A stretch of 64,000 nucleotides of DNA from Haliclona indistincta. Lineage: Eukaryota > Porifera > Demospongiae > Haplosclerida > Chalinidae. Below, piece by piece: positions 32,790-45,352 of this stretch. A model generated the notes under the pieces. The model searched no databases. It was not told the origin of the DNA and was given only the letters and a program-made list of their open reading frames with translations. Where the stretch lies: positions 6,886,191-6,950,190 of the forward strand of contig OZ024789.1 in assembly GCA_964017065.1 (NCBI GenBank), given 5' to 3'. Within the stretch, counting starts at the first letter, position 1; each line of letters starts with the position of its first letter. The translations under genes were made by a program, and so were the position numbers.

Positions 32790-35700
32790 TCACAACTTTG
32801 GAGCACTGCGATCAAGGCAGACAGATTTCCTAAGCTTGGCCTTGCTAAAGCCTTCAATAGATCCCAGTAGAGCACCTCTGTTATTACTACTTCTCGAGGG
32901 AGGCGGCTGAGAACGAGGCTCAGGAGGCTGAGATAGAGGAGGAGGAGGAGAAGCAGCAGAGGCCTTAGCAGTAGATGGGGATTTTTGAGTTTTGGTGGTT
33001 TTGTTTGTTTTCTCAGCAGCAGCAGAGGAGGTTGCGGGGGTGGAAGTAGCGACTGTGGATTGGCGAGTTAATTTTGAAGTAGGATATCCTTTTTCTTCAC
33101 TTTGTTCTGACTTTTGTCTGCGAATCTTCCTTCGTTCCTTTTTCTTATCGTCTGACATCAAAGCTTCATGAGCCTTTGATATCCTTCGAGACTGAGCCAC
33201 CTACAAGTAAATATTGGACTCATACCAGTAAATACTACGTATAGCAATTACTAATTGTTTCTCTTGGCAAATAACCAGTGCTGATATTCATTAATGTCTG
33301 ATCTAGCATGCTACAGAAACTAAGTTATTACATAGTACGTCATCTTTCATCAATCGGATTGCTCTATTCGAGGGCATTAATGTAGGTTTGTTCACTGCGT
33401 GTAGCGTTGGGGAGGAAAAAACCGTTCATTGACGAATGCACAATAATTACAGAATTAAATATTAGCTAGAACATGCAGAAGATAAGATTACCAAAGTAAA
33501 TTAACAATGGGGCTTGGCGAGGCAGTGATATAATATTGGATAAGGTAAGGAGGTCATGAAACAGGTCTCAGGCCAAACAGCAGTTTCTGGCATTGAAGAT
33601 ATGAAACGAACATCTATAGCAACGTGCAAAGACGCAGGCCATTGCGTCTTTTGCGAGATTCTTCACTGTATCATTCTCCTTGTTGTGTGATGAACTACCA
33701 TTTATTGCCCTACACAACTCGGCATTAATGACCCCGGGAAAGTCGGTTGCCCTCGTGTGAGGGCAATAACTAATACTTAATACATAGTACGTCATCTTTG
33801 ACCAATCGGATTGCTCTATTCGAGGGCAATAATGTAGGTTATTGACCGCGCGTAGCGTCTTCTATAGCAACGCGTAAAGACGCAGACCATTGCGTCTTTT
33901 TGAAGATTCTTTTTGCTATCTGCATCACCGTGAGTCCTATTCAAGCATGGATATTGACGACAAAGAAGACTTTAAGTTGACTGCCCTAGAAAATTCAAAG
34001 AGATTCGGAGAACCAATGAGCAGTGAGGCTGTATGTGCACAAATCTCCGGAAGAGTACCAAAAAACACTACACAAACGACTGCCTGGGCTCACAGTGTGT
34101 GGCTTGCATGGTACAAAGCTCGCAAAATAGAAAAACCGGTTGCAAAAATGAGCTTGGAAGAAATTGACGAACATCTGTCTCACTTTGTATTCGAGACTAG
34201 GCGCCAGGATGGAAACCCCTACCCACCAAAAACACTGTACCAACTTGTGTGCGGTCTACAAAGATTCCTGAGAGAGAACGGGAGGCCAGAAGTAGCCATG
34301 TTCGACGAGAGGAACCCCACGTTCGACCAATCTAGAAAGGCGTTAGATGCCAAAATGAAGCAGTTGACGTCACAGGGAGTTGGCACTGCCACAAAGAGTG
34401 CTGAGCCTCTAACAGCAGAGCAGGAGACCATCCTTTGGGAGCAAGATCTTTTCTCAGTCCACAGTGCAGAAGGACTGATAAATGCTGTTTTCTGGTACAG
34501 CTGCAAGTGTTTTGGTCTGAGAGCAGGCGATGAACATCGCAACCTAGTTCGTGAGCAATTCGCAATTGGCGTTGATTCTGTCGGTCGATATCTTGAATTC
34601 AATGGGAGGTCGTCCAAGAACGTGCAAGGCGGACTTAAGCAGAAGAACGTACAAACTAAGAAGCTCAAGATTTACTCAAAACCAGAGATTGGAGAGCGCT
34701 GTGTAGTAGATCTGTTCTCGACATACATGGCCTTGATTCCTGAGTCTGGTCCATTCTACCGACGACCAATCAAAGGATCCTATGACCCTCCTCGTTTTTC
34801 AGTACAAGTGCTAGGGAAGAATACGCTAGGTACAATTGTCAAGCGTTTCTGCAATGAAGCAGGATTTTCAGGGCAATACACCAACCACAGCGGAAAAGTT
34901 ACCTGTGCTACCACACTATTCAAAGAAAACATCGACGAACAGTTGATCAAGAGACAAACAGGTCACAGGTCTGATGCTGTTCGTGTCTACAAGCGCCCTT
35001 GTTCCTCTCACGATGTGGCCGTTTCAGATGCACTGCAAGTACCTCAGTCCGGCACGAAGCAGGTGAAGACTGAACACTCTAGTGAAATTCCTTCTTCTCT
35101 CAACATGGGGCCGAAAGCTGGAGGAATGCAGCGGCCAGTATTTAACTTCAACATCTCTTTTAATTCTCAGTGAAAGAGAACTATGACTGCTAAACGTATG
35201 GACGCCGATATACATCCGTAGCAGATCGATGCCTATAATACTACACTATAGTACTGAAACACAGTAAACTCATGTCAAAATTATTATTCTCTGACAAACA
35301 GCTCTATCTTCACTGTATTATTATGTGATGAACTATGTAATAAATCATTTATTGCCCTACACGACTCGGGCAATAACTAATACTTAACTCCTTATCTTTG
35401 AGTATAATAGCTGTGAGAACATGTGCCACATAGAGACATAACTAACAACAAGATTTACTAAGTAGTAGCTCTTTAGTTAATTAGGATAAGGGTTTGCACA
35501 AACCACTCCCATTTAGGACCAAAATCTACTCTGTTCATGGATGCTGAAAGATGCTTGCCCAGGCTTCAAAAACATCTTATAACGCTTGTAATAAAAAATT
35601 CTACTTGTACATCCAGGAAGTGAAATAGTTTCTCAAGAAGTGGAATTAGGTTAAGGTTAGATATGATGGGTATGGACTGTGCTTCTTTGTGCTGTCAGCA

Positions 35701-38700
35701 AGCAGTAACCCTACATGCTAATATTTGGAATTCGCAACGGTGTTCGTCCGCTGTGGCAGGCACAAAATCGCAAAAATATCAACCAAAAATCTCTCCTTAG
35801 AAGATTGCCAGCTTGGCAACTTCGCCCTTGGAAGTACACAGCAACAGTACGGAGGAGCTTTTTTGAATTGGTTTTTTCTTAAAATTGATAGACTAGCTAT
35901 AAAGTGGGAAAAATAGCATTTGCAACGTCACATTCGCATACACATCCTTGCGTAGCTCAAAGATGAAGAGAGATGTCATAAAAAGCTCTTTTCAATCCCT
36001 CTGAAAGGCCTGCGTTTACCTAGCAGACAAGCGGCTTTCTCTGCATTTTCTTTCAGAAGCTTATTTTGGTTACAAAAATGCAACAGAAAACGCAATACAA
36101 AATACATTGATAACCGCAAACAACTGACTGCGTACCGCCTCTATATCCCGTAACCTTAAAAGATACCTTTCGATGATAATCTACTAGTCGAGTTTCTGCC
36201 TTTTCTCTCGCTTCCTTTAAAGGTTCCTTGAGTTTGCTAGACACCTGAAAGAAGATGATAAGAACAAAACAAATATGAAGACTCATAAAGACCTTTAATT
36301 GAGGTTTCTCAGATGGTACCGTGCCAGCAACCTCAGAGAAAAACCTGCATAATACAGAGAGGTTCAGCTCACAGCACTAAATTTGTGCTCTTAAAAAGCA
36401 GCAGAAAAGTACACGTAACCACACAAGTTTGGAAATATGAGGAGCTAACTTTAGGTAGTAATTATGAATGCAAAGTAGTACTTTTAAATTGTTGGTTGCT
36501 TCATAGGCTTTATATTAAATAACAGTTATCATGCCGCACTAACAATATTCATAGGCTTTAATAACAACAAGTATCTTACGGTTTAGCAAGAAGATCAGAG
36601 ATAGATGGTAAATTCTTGATACCAGCACTTGATAAAAGAGATTGAATAACAGGGACTGGATAAAAACAATAATCATATTGCTATGATGTAAGTAATACGT
36701 ACCAGCATCAAAGGGAGTATTTGCAGGTAGTTCTTCAGGAACTAGTGGAGTTTTTAACATGTGACCACAGCACATCTCATATAACATGTGACCAAAGTAA
36801 TAAACAGCTTCTGCTTCTGTAGACTAGTAGAAGCGATGTGACAATAAAATAAGGAAAGGCTACCATCATGCATTTTCAGACCACTCTCCCTTGCGCTAAG
36901 CTCCCTCTTGTGCTAGCTTAGTAAAAGAGAGTGCTAGCTTAGCTTAGTGCTACATGTAGCTTAGTAAAAGAGAGAGTGGTAAGACTATTATACACTTGAT
37001 AAACAGCTAGCTTAGTAAAAGAGAGTGCTAGCTTAGCTTAGTAAAAGAGAGAGTGGTAAGAATTAATAAACAGCAAAAAAGTCTTGCTTATCCCACCATT
37101 GGTGAGTTTGGTGTAGATTTCCGTCTTCTACTGTTTTCAGGCAAATTAAAAATCATAGTTTAAAAATCTCAGTTTTTGGTGCTTAACCACGAAGTTTGCA
37201 TTTATGAAAAGTGCAAGTACACTCATTTTGTCTTAATGTTCAAAGTCACAAAACAATCGACCTCAAATACACTATTATTTTATAACCTGTATTTTTCTGA
37301 GGTCATGCATGTATGTGAAGTAGCGATTGACATGTGGTAATCCAAGAAGAGTATTCTCAATATCAGTCAACCTAAAGAGATAATGAGAGGTAAATCAATA
37401 TTATAAATCGTTCAAACCTGCAAACATCACGATCCATTATTACATTTCCAGAGTGAATGTGACCTGTGATGATAAAATTGCGAATTAGTACATTTAAATA
37501 AATAAATGCATGTATACACAGGAGTTATAGTAGTATAGCTCATTATGGGCTCCTAGGGTTTAGTTTGTGTTGAAAACTAGTCAGCTGTTTATAATCAGTT
37601 TCTGTTATACCGATGCACGCAAACACTTAATCCCATGTATGTTTCAAGAGTAAAATATTCAGAACGAGTGAATAATTTAGAATTTAGACACTGCCCATCT
37701 GTGCATAAGAGGCCATGTACATGTACATGTATCACTGTCGAGGAAGTGCAAGATGAATTGACAGCCAAGTCATGACAAGTTTGTGCATAGCTAAACATTA
37801 TGAACATAATTCATCGCATTATGCATCATCAGTTTAGTCTCGCTAGCTTTCTGTTACTAATGCTGTACGGTCAATGTACAATAATGCCAAATATGCAAGA
37901 AATGTCAGTGTAGCATTTCTAGCATATCCAAATAAAACCTGAACTAACCCAATACAAATCCTTTTTCCAAGAGGAACTGCATAGCATCCAATATTTGACG
38001 TCCATATCTACGTACTTGTGCACCTGTGAGAGGGTTGTGAAAGGTAGGAGTACCATATTTGGTGAGATAGTTCTGGTCTGGTTTTTTCTGTTGGGTAAAA
38101 AGAATTAAAAAAACTTTAGTCATTTCTCTCTCCTCACTTGATATATTTTATCTCTCAGAGAGCCACTAGGACAGTATTCTCGCACCACCATCAGGGCTGT
38201 GCCTGTGAAGGTGGCAGACTTTGGAGAGAGAATGTTTGGATGCTAAGAAAATGGAGGAATGCAATACCAATAAATAGTACACAACATAATTTGTACTACA
38301 TACAATAAATAGTTAGTACATGTATAGTAATTAGTGCAAATTCCTGGTGTCACAGCGTCATGCATGGACTACAGTGAGACTGACTACCGTATAGCCGGTT
38401 GTTTTCGACAGTCAAATATTTCGTTAGTAAAATTTTAGATTGGATCTAATTTTCGATACTCACTCGCCGTTCGAAAATAAAATCCAGGCTAAAATTTATT
38501 GCCCTTCATCTCGAACTCAATGGCGTCGAAATGTTGGAGAACTGTACAGTCGTTAAACCACGCCAGCCACGTTTTATGATTGTTAAATGGAACCACAGAG
38601 TAGAAGAGAAGTTGCTGTACCGCGGTCTCCGCCTTTTCGCTTATCGTGCGAGTAGTCTCTCGCGTGCAGCATAGCCTCGTACCCAGGCTCTTTTGAGGGG

Positions 38701-41700
38701 GCGGAAAGAAGAGCCTGGTCGACACTGTCTGCGCATGCGTTTAATTTCTTGCTTTTCCAAGACTCCGTGATATTTTTGTTCATGTTTGTGTTATGTATAC
38801 GCTCAATGACGTCGAGTTTCCGGTGTGCGCTAATAGCTGAATGCTAACCCCAGATCAAAGGCAGGTCTCTCCAGAGCACCAGCCTCTTCTCCTACTTATA
38901 GCAATTGTGTTAGTCAGGTTGACATCTGTGACAGTTATTTCTAACAGACTGCTGATTCGTGACGATATACGTAGGTAAGTTTGCTAATAACTGGATTTAC
39001 TATGCACAGCGATGGCGCGCGTGGCTCGTACATGGCACAAACGACACAGCTGTGTGATCTGGCGCCGATAATCCTGTAGACTTAAGTCGCTTGACACTAC
39101 TGCAGCTCGGTTATTGGTGCGCACCATCTTATTTTGACGTCTTAGCTGCAAGCAGGCTATCTGTAAACGTCATTCAATGGTTACGCCCACCATCCACCCA
39201 CTCAAATAATTGCAAATTCTGCCATAATTAAGCGCATGCGTGTGCAGTATCGACCAGGCTCTTATTTTTAATAAAGCCTGGGTACGAAGCTAGCGTGCAG
39301 CAGTGCACATGGCAGACATTTCTCTAACAGAGGCGCTTGGTGTTCAGTTTTACTGCTATCGCGGCACCAAGCTACCCGCTGCTACCGTCAGATTCTGGTA
39401 AGAAGCGTTGGAAGTGGGCTCTACATGTTGCCTCGACCTGTTCGCGCACGAGAAAATTTTTGGTATGGTTTAAATTTTCGTGGATTTAATTTTCGATCTG
39501 CAATCGGTGATCGAAAATTAAATCCAGTCGAAAATAACCGGCTATACGGTATGTATCAATGTTCGCTTACAGCTGCTACACAATCAAACTTATATTTTAA
39601 TGTCAATGAAGTAGAAGACATAATTTAAGGTGACTGAGTACTTTGCACAATTCATTATTGATTTGCATACAGCTAGGTTTTTCAAAGCGTTAAATTTTAA
39701 CGGGACCTAGATTAACGAGAACAACAAAATTGGCAGGTTAAGATTTATTCTTTTCAAAGGCAATCCATGATCATTCTATTCAGGAGTATGAGAGCTTCAT
39801 TCTATTCAGGAGTATGAGAGCTATGTAAATCTAAAGTCATAGTTGACTGACACAGCTAAGGAACCAAGTCAAAGTGTTTGTGCTGATAAGAATAAGAGAG
39901 ATTTCAAAACAAAACACTCAACAAATGCTGTTCGTTTGCAAAAACTACCGCTATAAGTCATGTATTTTCAATGTACAGATAAATACTCCTCAGGCACTAT
40001 CCACAAGGTTTGTACGTTCAAGGTTGTTGTTGTGTAGCTCATCACCATGCCTTGCTACAAGGCATACATCATGCATCATAGATTGTGTATGTGTGGATGC
40101 TAAGAAAGTTAGTTTGTCTGTCTGTCGGTCGGCAGGTTTTCTGGTCGCTCACTGAAAACTAAGTGCTAAAACAAGCAAGAATCAATATTTGCTCAAGAAT
40201 GAATTGTAAAAATTATGGCGTGATGTGCTTTCTTCAATGGCTGTTTCCGGTGATCCAGACATCCAAGTTAAGTGCCTTAAAGCTACTGAGTTTATTTGTA
40301 CTACAAAACAGCATGGCAGGTCCATAGAATTCTTGAAAGACTGTACGCTGCACAACACTACACTTATGCGTGATGTGCAATTGTGCAGTCACGCCCAGCT
40401 GATTATGTGGTCAACATCTATTTAACATTGTAAAATATGGCAGTGCTATCTAGCAATGGAGAATACTTTTGCTGCTGCAGCAGTATAGTCCACGAATTCC
40501 GCATATTTCCACTGAGTCACTAGCACCTTGGTACATTAAAGTGTGGGTTGCAACTGTACCCTGATCACCATAAACATCTTAGGTATGCAGAAAACATTGC
40601 TAATGTTGACATTAGCCATTAGTGCATGGAGAATACTTTGGAGAATACAGAATACAGCCATAGCACAGCAATGGAGCCATAGCAATGGAGAATACAGCCA
40701 TAGCACAGTGTACATTCAAGCGTAGTTGTATGGTTTGTATAAAAACTGCCTAATAAAGAAATTTTTCAATGTACCGAGTGGTGAGTGCTAATGTATAGCC
40801 AGTTATTTTCATGTGGATTTAATTTTCGAACGGCTGGTGCGAGTCGAAAATTAGATTTCGAAAAATTCTTTTTGCCTATTTAAAAAGTTCTGTGACGAAA
40901 ATTAGACCCAGCCAAAATTTGGCTAACGAATTATTTGACCAGCGAAAAAAACCGGCTATACGGTATTATCACTACACTATTGGAAGTTGTACACTCCTTG
41001 AATGAAAACCTCCTAATGGTAGCAAATACACTGTATATTTTAAACATGTATCACAGTTCCTGAAAAGGTCTGATCAACATACTTTCATTTCAACAAGATA
41101 TCTCAGCAATGTTTCCAGTTCTTTTTCACTAAATGAGTGATCAGGCCCTGGTTCACACTGAAGAACAGAGCAAATAACTAAGAAGAAAAGTAAAAGACAA
41201 ACAAACCAGAGAGAGAAGGCTCCGAGGAGCTTTGGGGTCTATTTTACTGGCTATGAGATAATAGTGCTTGCGACATCTCCATCCTGTAGAAGAAATATTT
41301 TATTACCAATATTATCATGAAAACAAAACTTCACTCACCTATACCTTTGAGTGCTTCAACAACACTGTACTCAGGATTAGAGCGAAAGAACATGGAGGCT
41401 GTCCTAAATGCTTTTTCTAGACAACAATTAAACAATTAATACTTCATGCTGATACTAATTTTTTGGTGAAACTCCTCACTGGTGCATTACACATGAGTGT
41501 TATTTATGGAGGTTACACCCATAGACGGTAAATTAATAGCTGCAGAGTTCGAAAATAAGCGAATTTGTGTTGTGAACGTAAAACCAGAAGTTTCAACAAA
41601 CATTGTTATAAGTAAGAAGTAGCAGCTACATGTACAGTTGTAGCTTATTATTATATTGTTGGATGTCTCAGTCTTATTCAAATATGTACTGCAGACATTG

Positions 41701-44700
41701 GTGACAGAAGTTTTTCATTTTCAGGTAGAGTTAATTAAGTGAAAATAGGTGTAATACTGATGTCATGAGTTTACACCAAAGACATCAGTTCTATAGTTAA
41801 TTACACAATGCCTTGCAAACATATTAACAGATGACATCAAAAAGTAAAATATAGCAATTGGCGGATATTTAAATTCAAATTAAAAAGATTGCAAAATTTG
41901 AAGCCAAAAATAACCTTCGAAAGGGTTTCATTTACTGAATCGACAAAGAAACCTATATCATCAAATAATATTTCCGGCAGAAAGGCAATTATTGGATTGC
42001 TAAGTATTACATTTCAAAACTTATACAAGATCAACTAACTAACACTATTTCACAGGTAGTTGCTATGGAATGTTACTAGTACATTCAGCAGCAGCACCAA
42101 AAGACCTAAACCCATAATTAGACCATAGCTTAGTGGTATTAGTCAATCATATTGTCTAGTTGCTTGGATCTAAATCTTGTAATATAATCCCGCCACTCCA
42201 TATTGATAATACAATCCCGCCACTCCATAAAGTAATCCTGCCACTCCGCAATGTACGTGGTGCTAAAACAATTGATTACGGTTAATGTGCAAAAACAATT
42301 ATGCTGAATAATCAATAAAGTACATCTCTGGTGAGTCTCTCCAGTCGACTAAGACGGGACAAGCGAGTTGTTGCTTTGCTTGTTCGAATTTCGACTGACT
42401 TGCGTCGTTTCTGTTTGTAGTCTAAACCAGTTGGACAGTGCATCCAATCTGATCTACGGGATTTAGAAGTTTTTGTGACGTTGCCATAACGTCCTTGCTA
42501 TGCTCGGACGCTATATAGCAATGGCTCTCAGGCTTCTAAATCGTGTAGATCCTCGGATGCACTGTCTAACTATTAGTAGACCTACAAAATAAATTCACCA
42601 TGTAAAATTTGGGTGCTTTTAGTCCAGATGACCAAAATTTTTAATTTTGTGAGTAAAATCAATATTGTATTACACGTACTAGCTGCTGCCGTCACTATAT
42701 TATTGGGTAACTGAGAGCTAAATTGCATTGACTGTTTGCTAACAAACTCAATGAAATGACTTATCTATCACCTTTCAATAAGATCTTTTGTCTTACTCAG
42801 CTATTGTACAGTGATGACTCACATCTCACCCTCTGCATTAAATGTGCCAACAGCAGTAGTCTTGGTTTATTTTGCATATGCAAAATTCAGTTTCGTATTG
42901 GATGGAACTGGCCTTCTAGAAGGTAAGAAGCAGCTTTCCAATATTCCAAGACAATCATGCTTGTCTGCTAGCTTGAGTAGATACTGTTAAAGCAAGAAAC
43001 GAGTCGAATCCGTGATGGTGGGCCATCAAGCTGTTACTCTACAGCTGGTATACGAGCACGTGGAGATCGTCTGCGCGTCATCGTGGATGTAGAAAGCTTC
43101 TACGAGCTGTTGCTTACCTCAAGGAGCCTCTAACTGCCAAGTTCCATCTAATACGAAACAGTACGTACGCGTACCGTCGGCCATCACAAGTCTATCTTTA
43201 GAAACATGGCCATCATGTGTGGAGGTGCAATTTTTAATCAAGTGCGTGGGAGTGTCGCGCTCCTGCCTTCTTACCGTGCTAACTCTCATGATAAATTATG
43301 TGCTCCTGCGTACAGGTATGTCATAGGGTTTTAACACTATTAGATGCAGCTGTATAAATGCACCTCACCCTACATGTTTAGTGACTGGTAACGAGATGAT
43401 ATTTAAATCTTCATCTAACAAAAAGGTCAGGCAGGAAGCACATGCAGTTACATGTAGCAACACCACACACTCTGACAATTTCATCAAAAACCGGGGCTAA
43501 AATACTCTATAGTAGGTTGAATTTTAACAAACATACCTTGAATATCTTCTGGGTAGTTTTCAGGATCCAGGAACCTCTTTGTAGGCAAACTAAAAGCCAG
43601 TAAAGGATCAGCAAGAACAGCATTTATGAATGCTTGTAGCCCTTCTTGACGCTCATTTAGAAATTTTCTGTCTGTGTTACCGAACAGCTTTTTAGGAGGA
43701 AGAGGCAGTTGCACTGATGAAATCTGTAATCAAAAAGCAGAGCCAGTTCAGACAAAAATCAAAGTACCCAACATGGTGTGTTTGAATAAGGATTAGATCT
43801 ATGTGTAGTTGATGACTACACATAGATCTAAAGATGACTACAGATATGTAGTTTTATCACATTTGTAGTCATCTTGCAAGGTTTAAAATAAATAGATGTG
43901 CTTGTCAATCCTAATACATCTACATTTGTACATTCAGCAACTACACATGTAATTGTCATTATTATTTTATTGACCAATGTCCTGTAGTTAACCATGTAGA
44001 GGCGTTTTTTTCTATGACAATTTTGCAAGAAATGTCCAGTAGCAAGGACAAACAACATCAGTTACTAGATTAAATTAGATAGATAGTCACGAATATCTCT
44101 TTTGAAAACAGAGAGGGATGGAGCGGAGACAATCTCAGCAGGTAATTTGTTCCATAGTTTAAGGTGGCAATTTATAACTTTACGAGTAGCTTTATTTTCC
44201 AGCAATGGAATTTTGTACAGGCGTACTCCAATATGCATTTTGTTTTGTCTATCGATAAACATCGATTATAGCAAGTTTCAGACACAAAGTATTAGCTAAC
44301 GTGAAGCAGCGAGCTCGCCCAGTAAAGGCCGGTCTGTGGCTGCTATCTCCAGTTTGGCTTGCTTGCTCCAGAAAGAACTTCGTTTACAGCTTACAAATTC
44401 CAGCACGCACAGACGTACAGAGCGATTTTTCGATACTCCTTTGCTAAGCGGCAAAACAGCAAACCTAGACCAGAAAAATTCTTTAACAAAAAATCTAGAT
44501 CGTATTACAGAAATTCACTCTGTACGTCTGTGGGCAAGATGGTGCTGCATGCTGCTGCGCTTGAAGCGCGTCGATCTATTGCTCGACAGACGAGAATGCA
44601 CGCTGCGTGGGTGTTGAATATCAATTACGTGTACTGCCACCTTAACAGTGTCCGGGGAAGAGGAGTCATAAGCAAGAGTATACGAGGTGTTGGTCCCCTA

Positions 44701-45352
44701 AGATGAAAAGGGTAAAAATTTCTAAGTCTGAGATGAGCAAATGGATCCTTTCGAGGGTTGAAATTAGACCTAGCTGGAAGTTCGCTATTATAGTGAGAAA
44801 ATGTGTTGTGACAGTCTTCTGATGGACAGGATGAATTCACATCACCTGTCTATGCTACTGACAATAGCACATTAATACTTATTAGGCATCTACAAGGGCG
44901 TATTAACGATACGCCCACCTTGACGTCTACCAAGGAACCTAGTTTAGGGTTATCTACATATCAAAATTGCACAAACCTGTAGCAGTTGCTGTAGAACACT
45001 AAATTCATTATATCGATGAGTGACCTGATAAGAGAAAAAGTGACTTGTCAAAATTACTGTTAAAGTTCATAATCCCAATAACTCACGTTCCAGCTATTCT
45101 CAGAGTTTGGTCCACGTTGTACCTGTATAGTATACTCCTGTGTTTGAAATTAAATATTATAATGCAGGCTTGCAGCACGCGTTGTTGACTCATGTGACTT
45201 GAGCTAACCACATGAGACTGAAGAATCTTGTAAGTAGTAATAGTTGCTTGTAGTGGTAAAGTATCGTCCAGATAGGTTCGCTTGTCAACTTTCTCTAAAA
45301 TCTGCCTTCTAGCTGACCGAGACGGAGAACGCCCTCCAGCGCTCGTCGCCAT
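32790..45352 (-). CDS. PXK: PXK-like protein: PX domain, pseudokinase, WH2 tail
   Basis: Sixteen exons join in phase to 588 aa; human PXK is 578. Exons: 45209-45352, 45087-45137, 44977-45024, 43537-43723, 41345-41416, 41207-41283, 41083-41157, 38138-38242, 37949-38087, 37418-37463, 37287-37371, 36703-36823, 36580-36655, 36293-36344, 36167-36244, 32790-33200. The PX domain holds YTIQVQRGPNSENSWN and LPLPPKKLFGNTDRKFLNER. The kinase-like domain has GRQILDAMQFLLEKGF, then HIHSGNVIMDRD in place of HRDxxxxN and LTDIENTLLG in place of DFG, so catalysis is unlikely, as in vertebrate PXK. The last exon has Lys/Arg-rich and polyproline stretches ending in a WH2-like RGALLGSIEGFSKAKLRKS and SAPKL. PXK binds phosphoinositides and actin and influences endosomal trafficking. 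Introns 7 and 15 carry transposons. Confidence 0.93.
33331..33780. mobile_element. Internally deleted partner of the Crypton-type element
   Basis: It shares its left end (ACATAGTACGTCATCTTT, then CAATCGGATTGCTCTATTCG) and the segment CTATAGCAACGTGCAAAGAC with the adjacent full element. It shares its right end (TTTATTGCCCTACAC..GGGCAATAACTAATACTTA) with that element's right end at 35350-35390. It lacks the recombinase ORF. It abuts the full copy directly. Confidence 0.7.
33781..35395 (+). mobile_element. Crypton-type tyrosine-recombinase element in PXK intron 15
   Basis: It extends from ACATAGTACGTCATCTTTGA to GGGCAATAACTAATACTTAA, based on shared ends with the deleted copy to its left. It contains one intact recombinase ORF on the strand opposite to PXK. 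No clear terminal inverted repeat or target duplication is seen, as expected for Cryptons. Confidence 0.65.
33947..35173 (+). CDS. Tyrosine recombinase (Crypton / DUF3504-like)
   Basis: An intact 408-aa ORF; the chosen start MDIDDKEDF is the first ATG. The N-terminal part (TQTTAWAHSVWLAWYKAR) resembles the SAM-like core-binding domain seen in ZMYM2/QRICH1-type genes. The catalytic part has the first arginine in CFGLRAGDEHRNL, then a lysine-bearing hairpin region. YTNHSGKVTCAT stands where HxxR is expected, and QTGHRSDAVRVYKRP holds the late His and the nucleophilic Tyr. The HxxR arginine reads Lys here, which might lower activity or be tolerated. The C-terminus is low in complexity. Related genes in vertebrates are domesticated Cryptons. 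The open frame suggests a young insertion or selection. Confidence 0.85.
   Translation: MDIDDKEDFKLTALENSKRFGEPMSSEAVCAQISGRVPKNTTQTTAWAHSVWLAWYKARKIEKPVAKMSLEEIDEHLSHFVFETRRQDGNPYPPKTLYQLVCGLQRFLRENGRPEVAMFDERNPTFDQSRKALDAKMKQLTSQGVGTATKSAEPLTAEQETILWEQDLFSVHSAEGLINAVFWYSCKCFGLRAGDEHRNLVREQFAIGVDSVGRYLEFNGRSSKNVQGGLKQKNVQTKKLKIYSKPEIGERCVVDLFSTYMALIPESGPFYRRPIKGSYDPPRFSVQVLGKNTLGTIVKRFCNEAGFSGQYTNHSGKVTCATTLFKENIDEQLIKRQTGHRSDAVRVYKRPCSSHDVAVSDALQVPQSGTKQVKTEHSSEIPSSLNMGPKAGGMQRPVFNFNISFNSQ
36873..37073. repeat. Imperfect tandem repeat in PXK intron 11
   Basis: Two copies of a segment with GCTAGCTTAGTAAAAGAGAG and GAGAGTGGTAAGA, about 100 bp apart. The origin is unknown. Confidence 0.7.
38385..39551. 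repeat. TACCGTATAGCCGG-family MITE, copy 2, carrying an insertion
   Basis: Ends are as in copy 1 (TACCGTATAGCCGG / CCGGCTATACGGTA), and the interior matches copy 1 on both sides of an inserted 623-bp element. It lies in PXK intron 7. Confidence 0.88.
38670..39292. mobile_element. Nested element with perfect 8-bp target duplication
   Basis: It is flanked by GCGTGCAG on both sides (38662-38669, 39293-39300); copy 1 of the host MITE shows the empty site. Ends are CATAGCCTCGTACCCAGGCT and, inverted, TAGCTTCGTACCCAGGCTTT. No ORF. The 8-bp duplication suggests a hAT-like or similar superfamily. Confidence 0.88.
39774..39826. repeat. 26-bp tandem duplication
   Basis: TCATTCTATTCAGGAGTATG plus AGAGCT occurs twice in tandem in PXK intron 7. 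Confidence 0.85.
40789..40965. repeat. TACCGTATAGCCGG-family MITE, short copy
   Basis: The left end is decayed (TAATGTATAGCCAGTTATTT); the right end is intact (ACCGGCTATACGGTA). 177 bp, in PXK intron 7. Confidence 0.7.
42150..42600. repeat. Inverted-repeat element family B, copy 1
   Basis: ACAGTGCATCCAATCTGATC near 42435 is matched inverted by GATCCTCGGATGCACTGTCT near 42550; arms include GATTTAGAAG. To the left are three copies of AATCCCGCCACTCC-type repeats, also found inverted next to the copy at 49562-50040. It lies in PXK intron 4. Confidence 0.65.
42601..43536. other. PXK intron 4 remainder, nothing recognised
   Basis: No ORF or repeat family identified. Some GC-richer sequence near 43000-43300 may be decayed mobile DNA. 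Confidence 0.3.
43793..43831. repeat. Perfect hairpin with 17-bp arms
   Basis: TTAGATCTATGTGTAGT is followed after 5 bases by its exact reverse complement. In PXK intron 3; possibly MITE debris. Confidence 0.8.
44065..44262 (-). pseudogene. LINE reverse-transcriptase C-terminal fragment
   Basis: The 65-aa minus-strand ORF ends LWNKLPAEIVSAPSLSVFKR plus a short tail, the typical C-terminus of many LINE-type ORF2 proteins (WNxLPxEIVxAPSLxxFK). The rest of the element is missing, as in 5'-truncated LINE copies. In PXK intron 3. Confidence 0.7.

Noticed and set aside
44336..44706. Overlapping plus-strand ORFs near 44.3-44.7 kb
   Set aside because: No domain, no splice context, and they lie in PXK intron 3 next to a LINE fragment.
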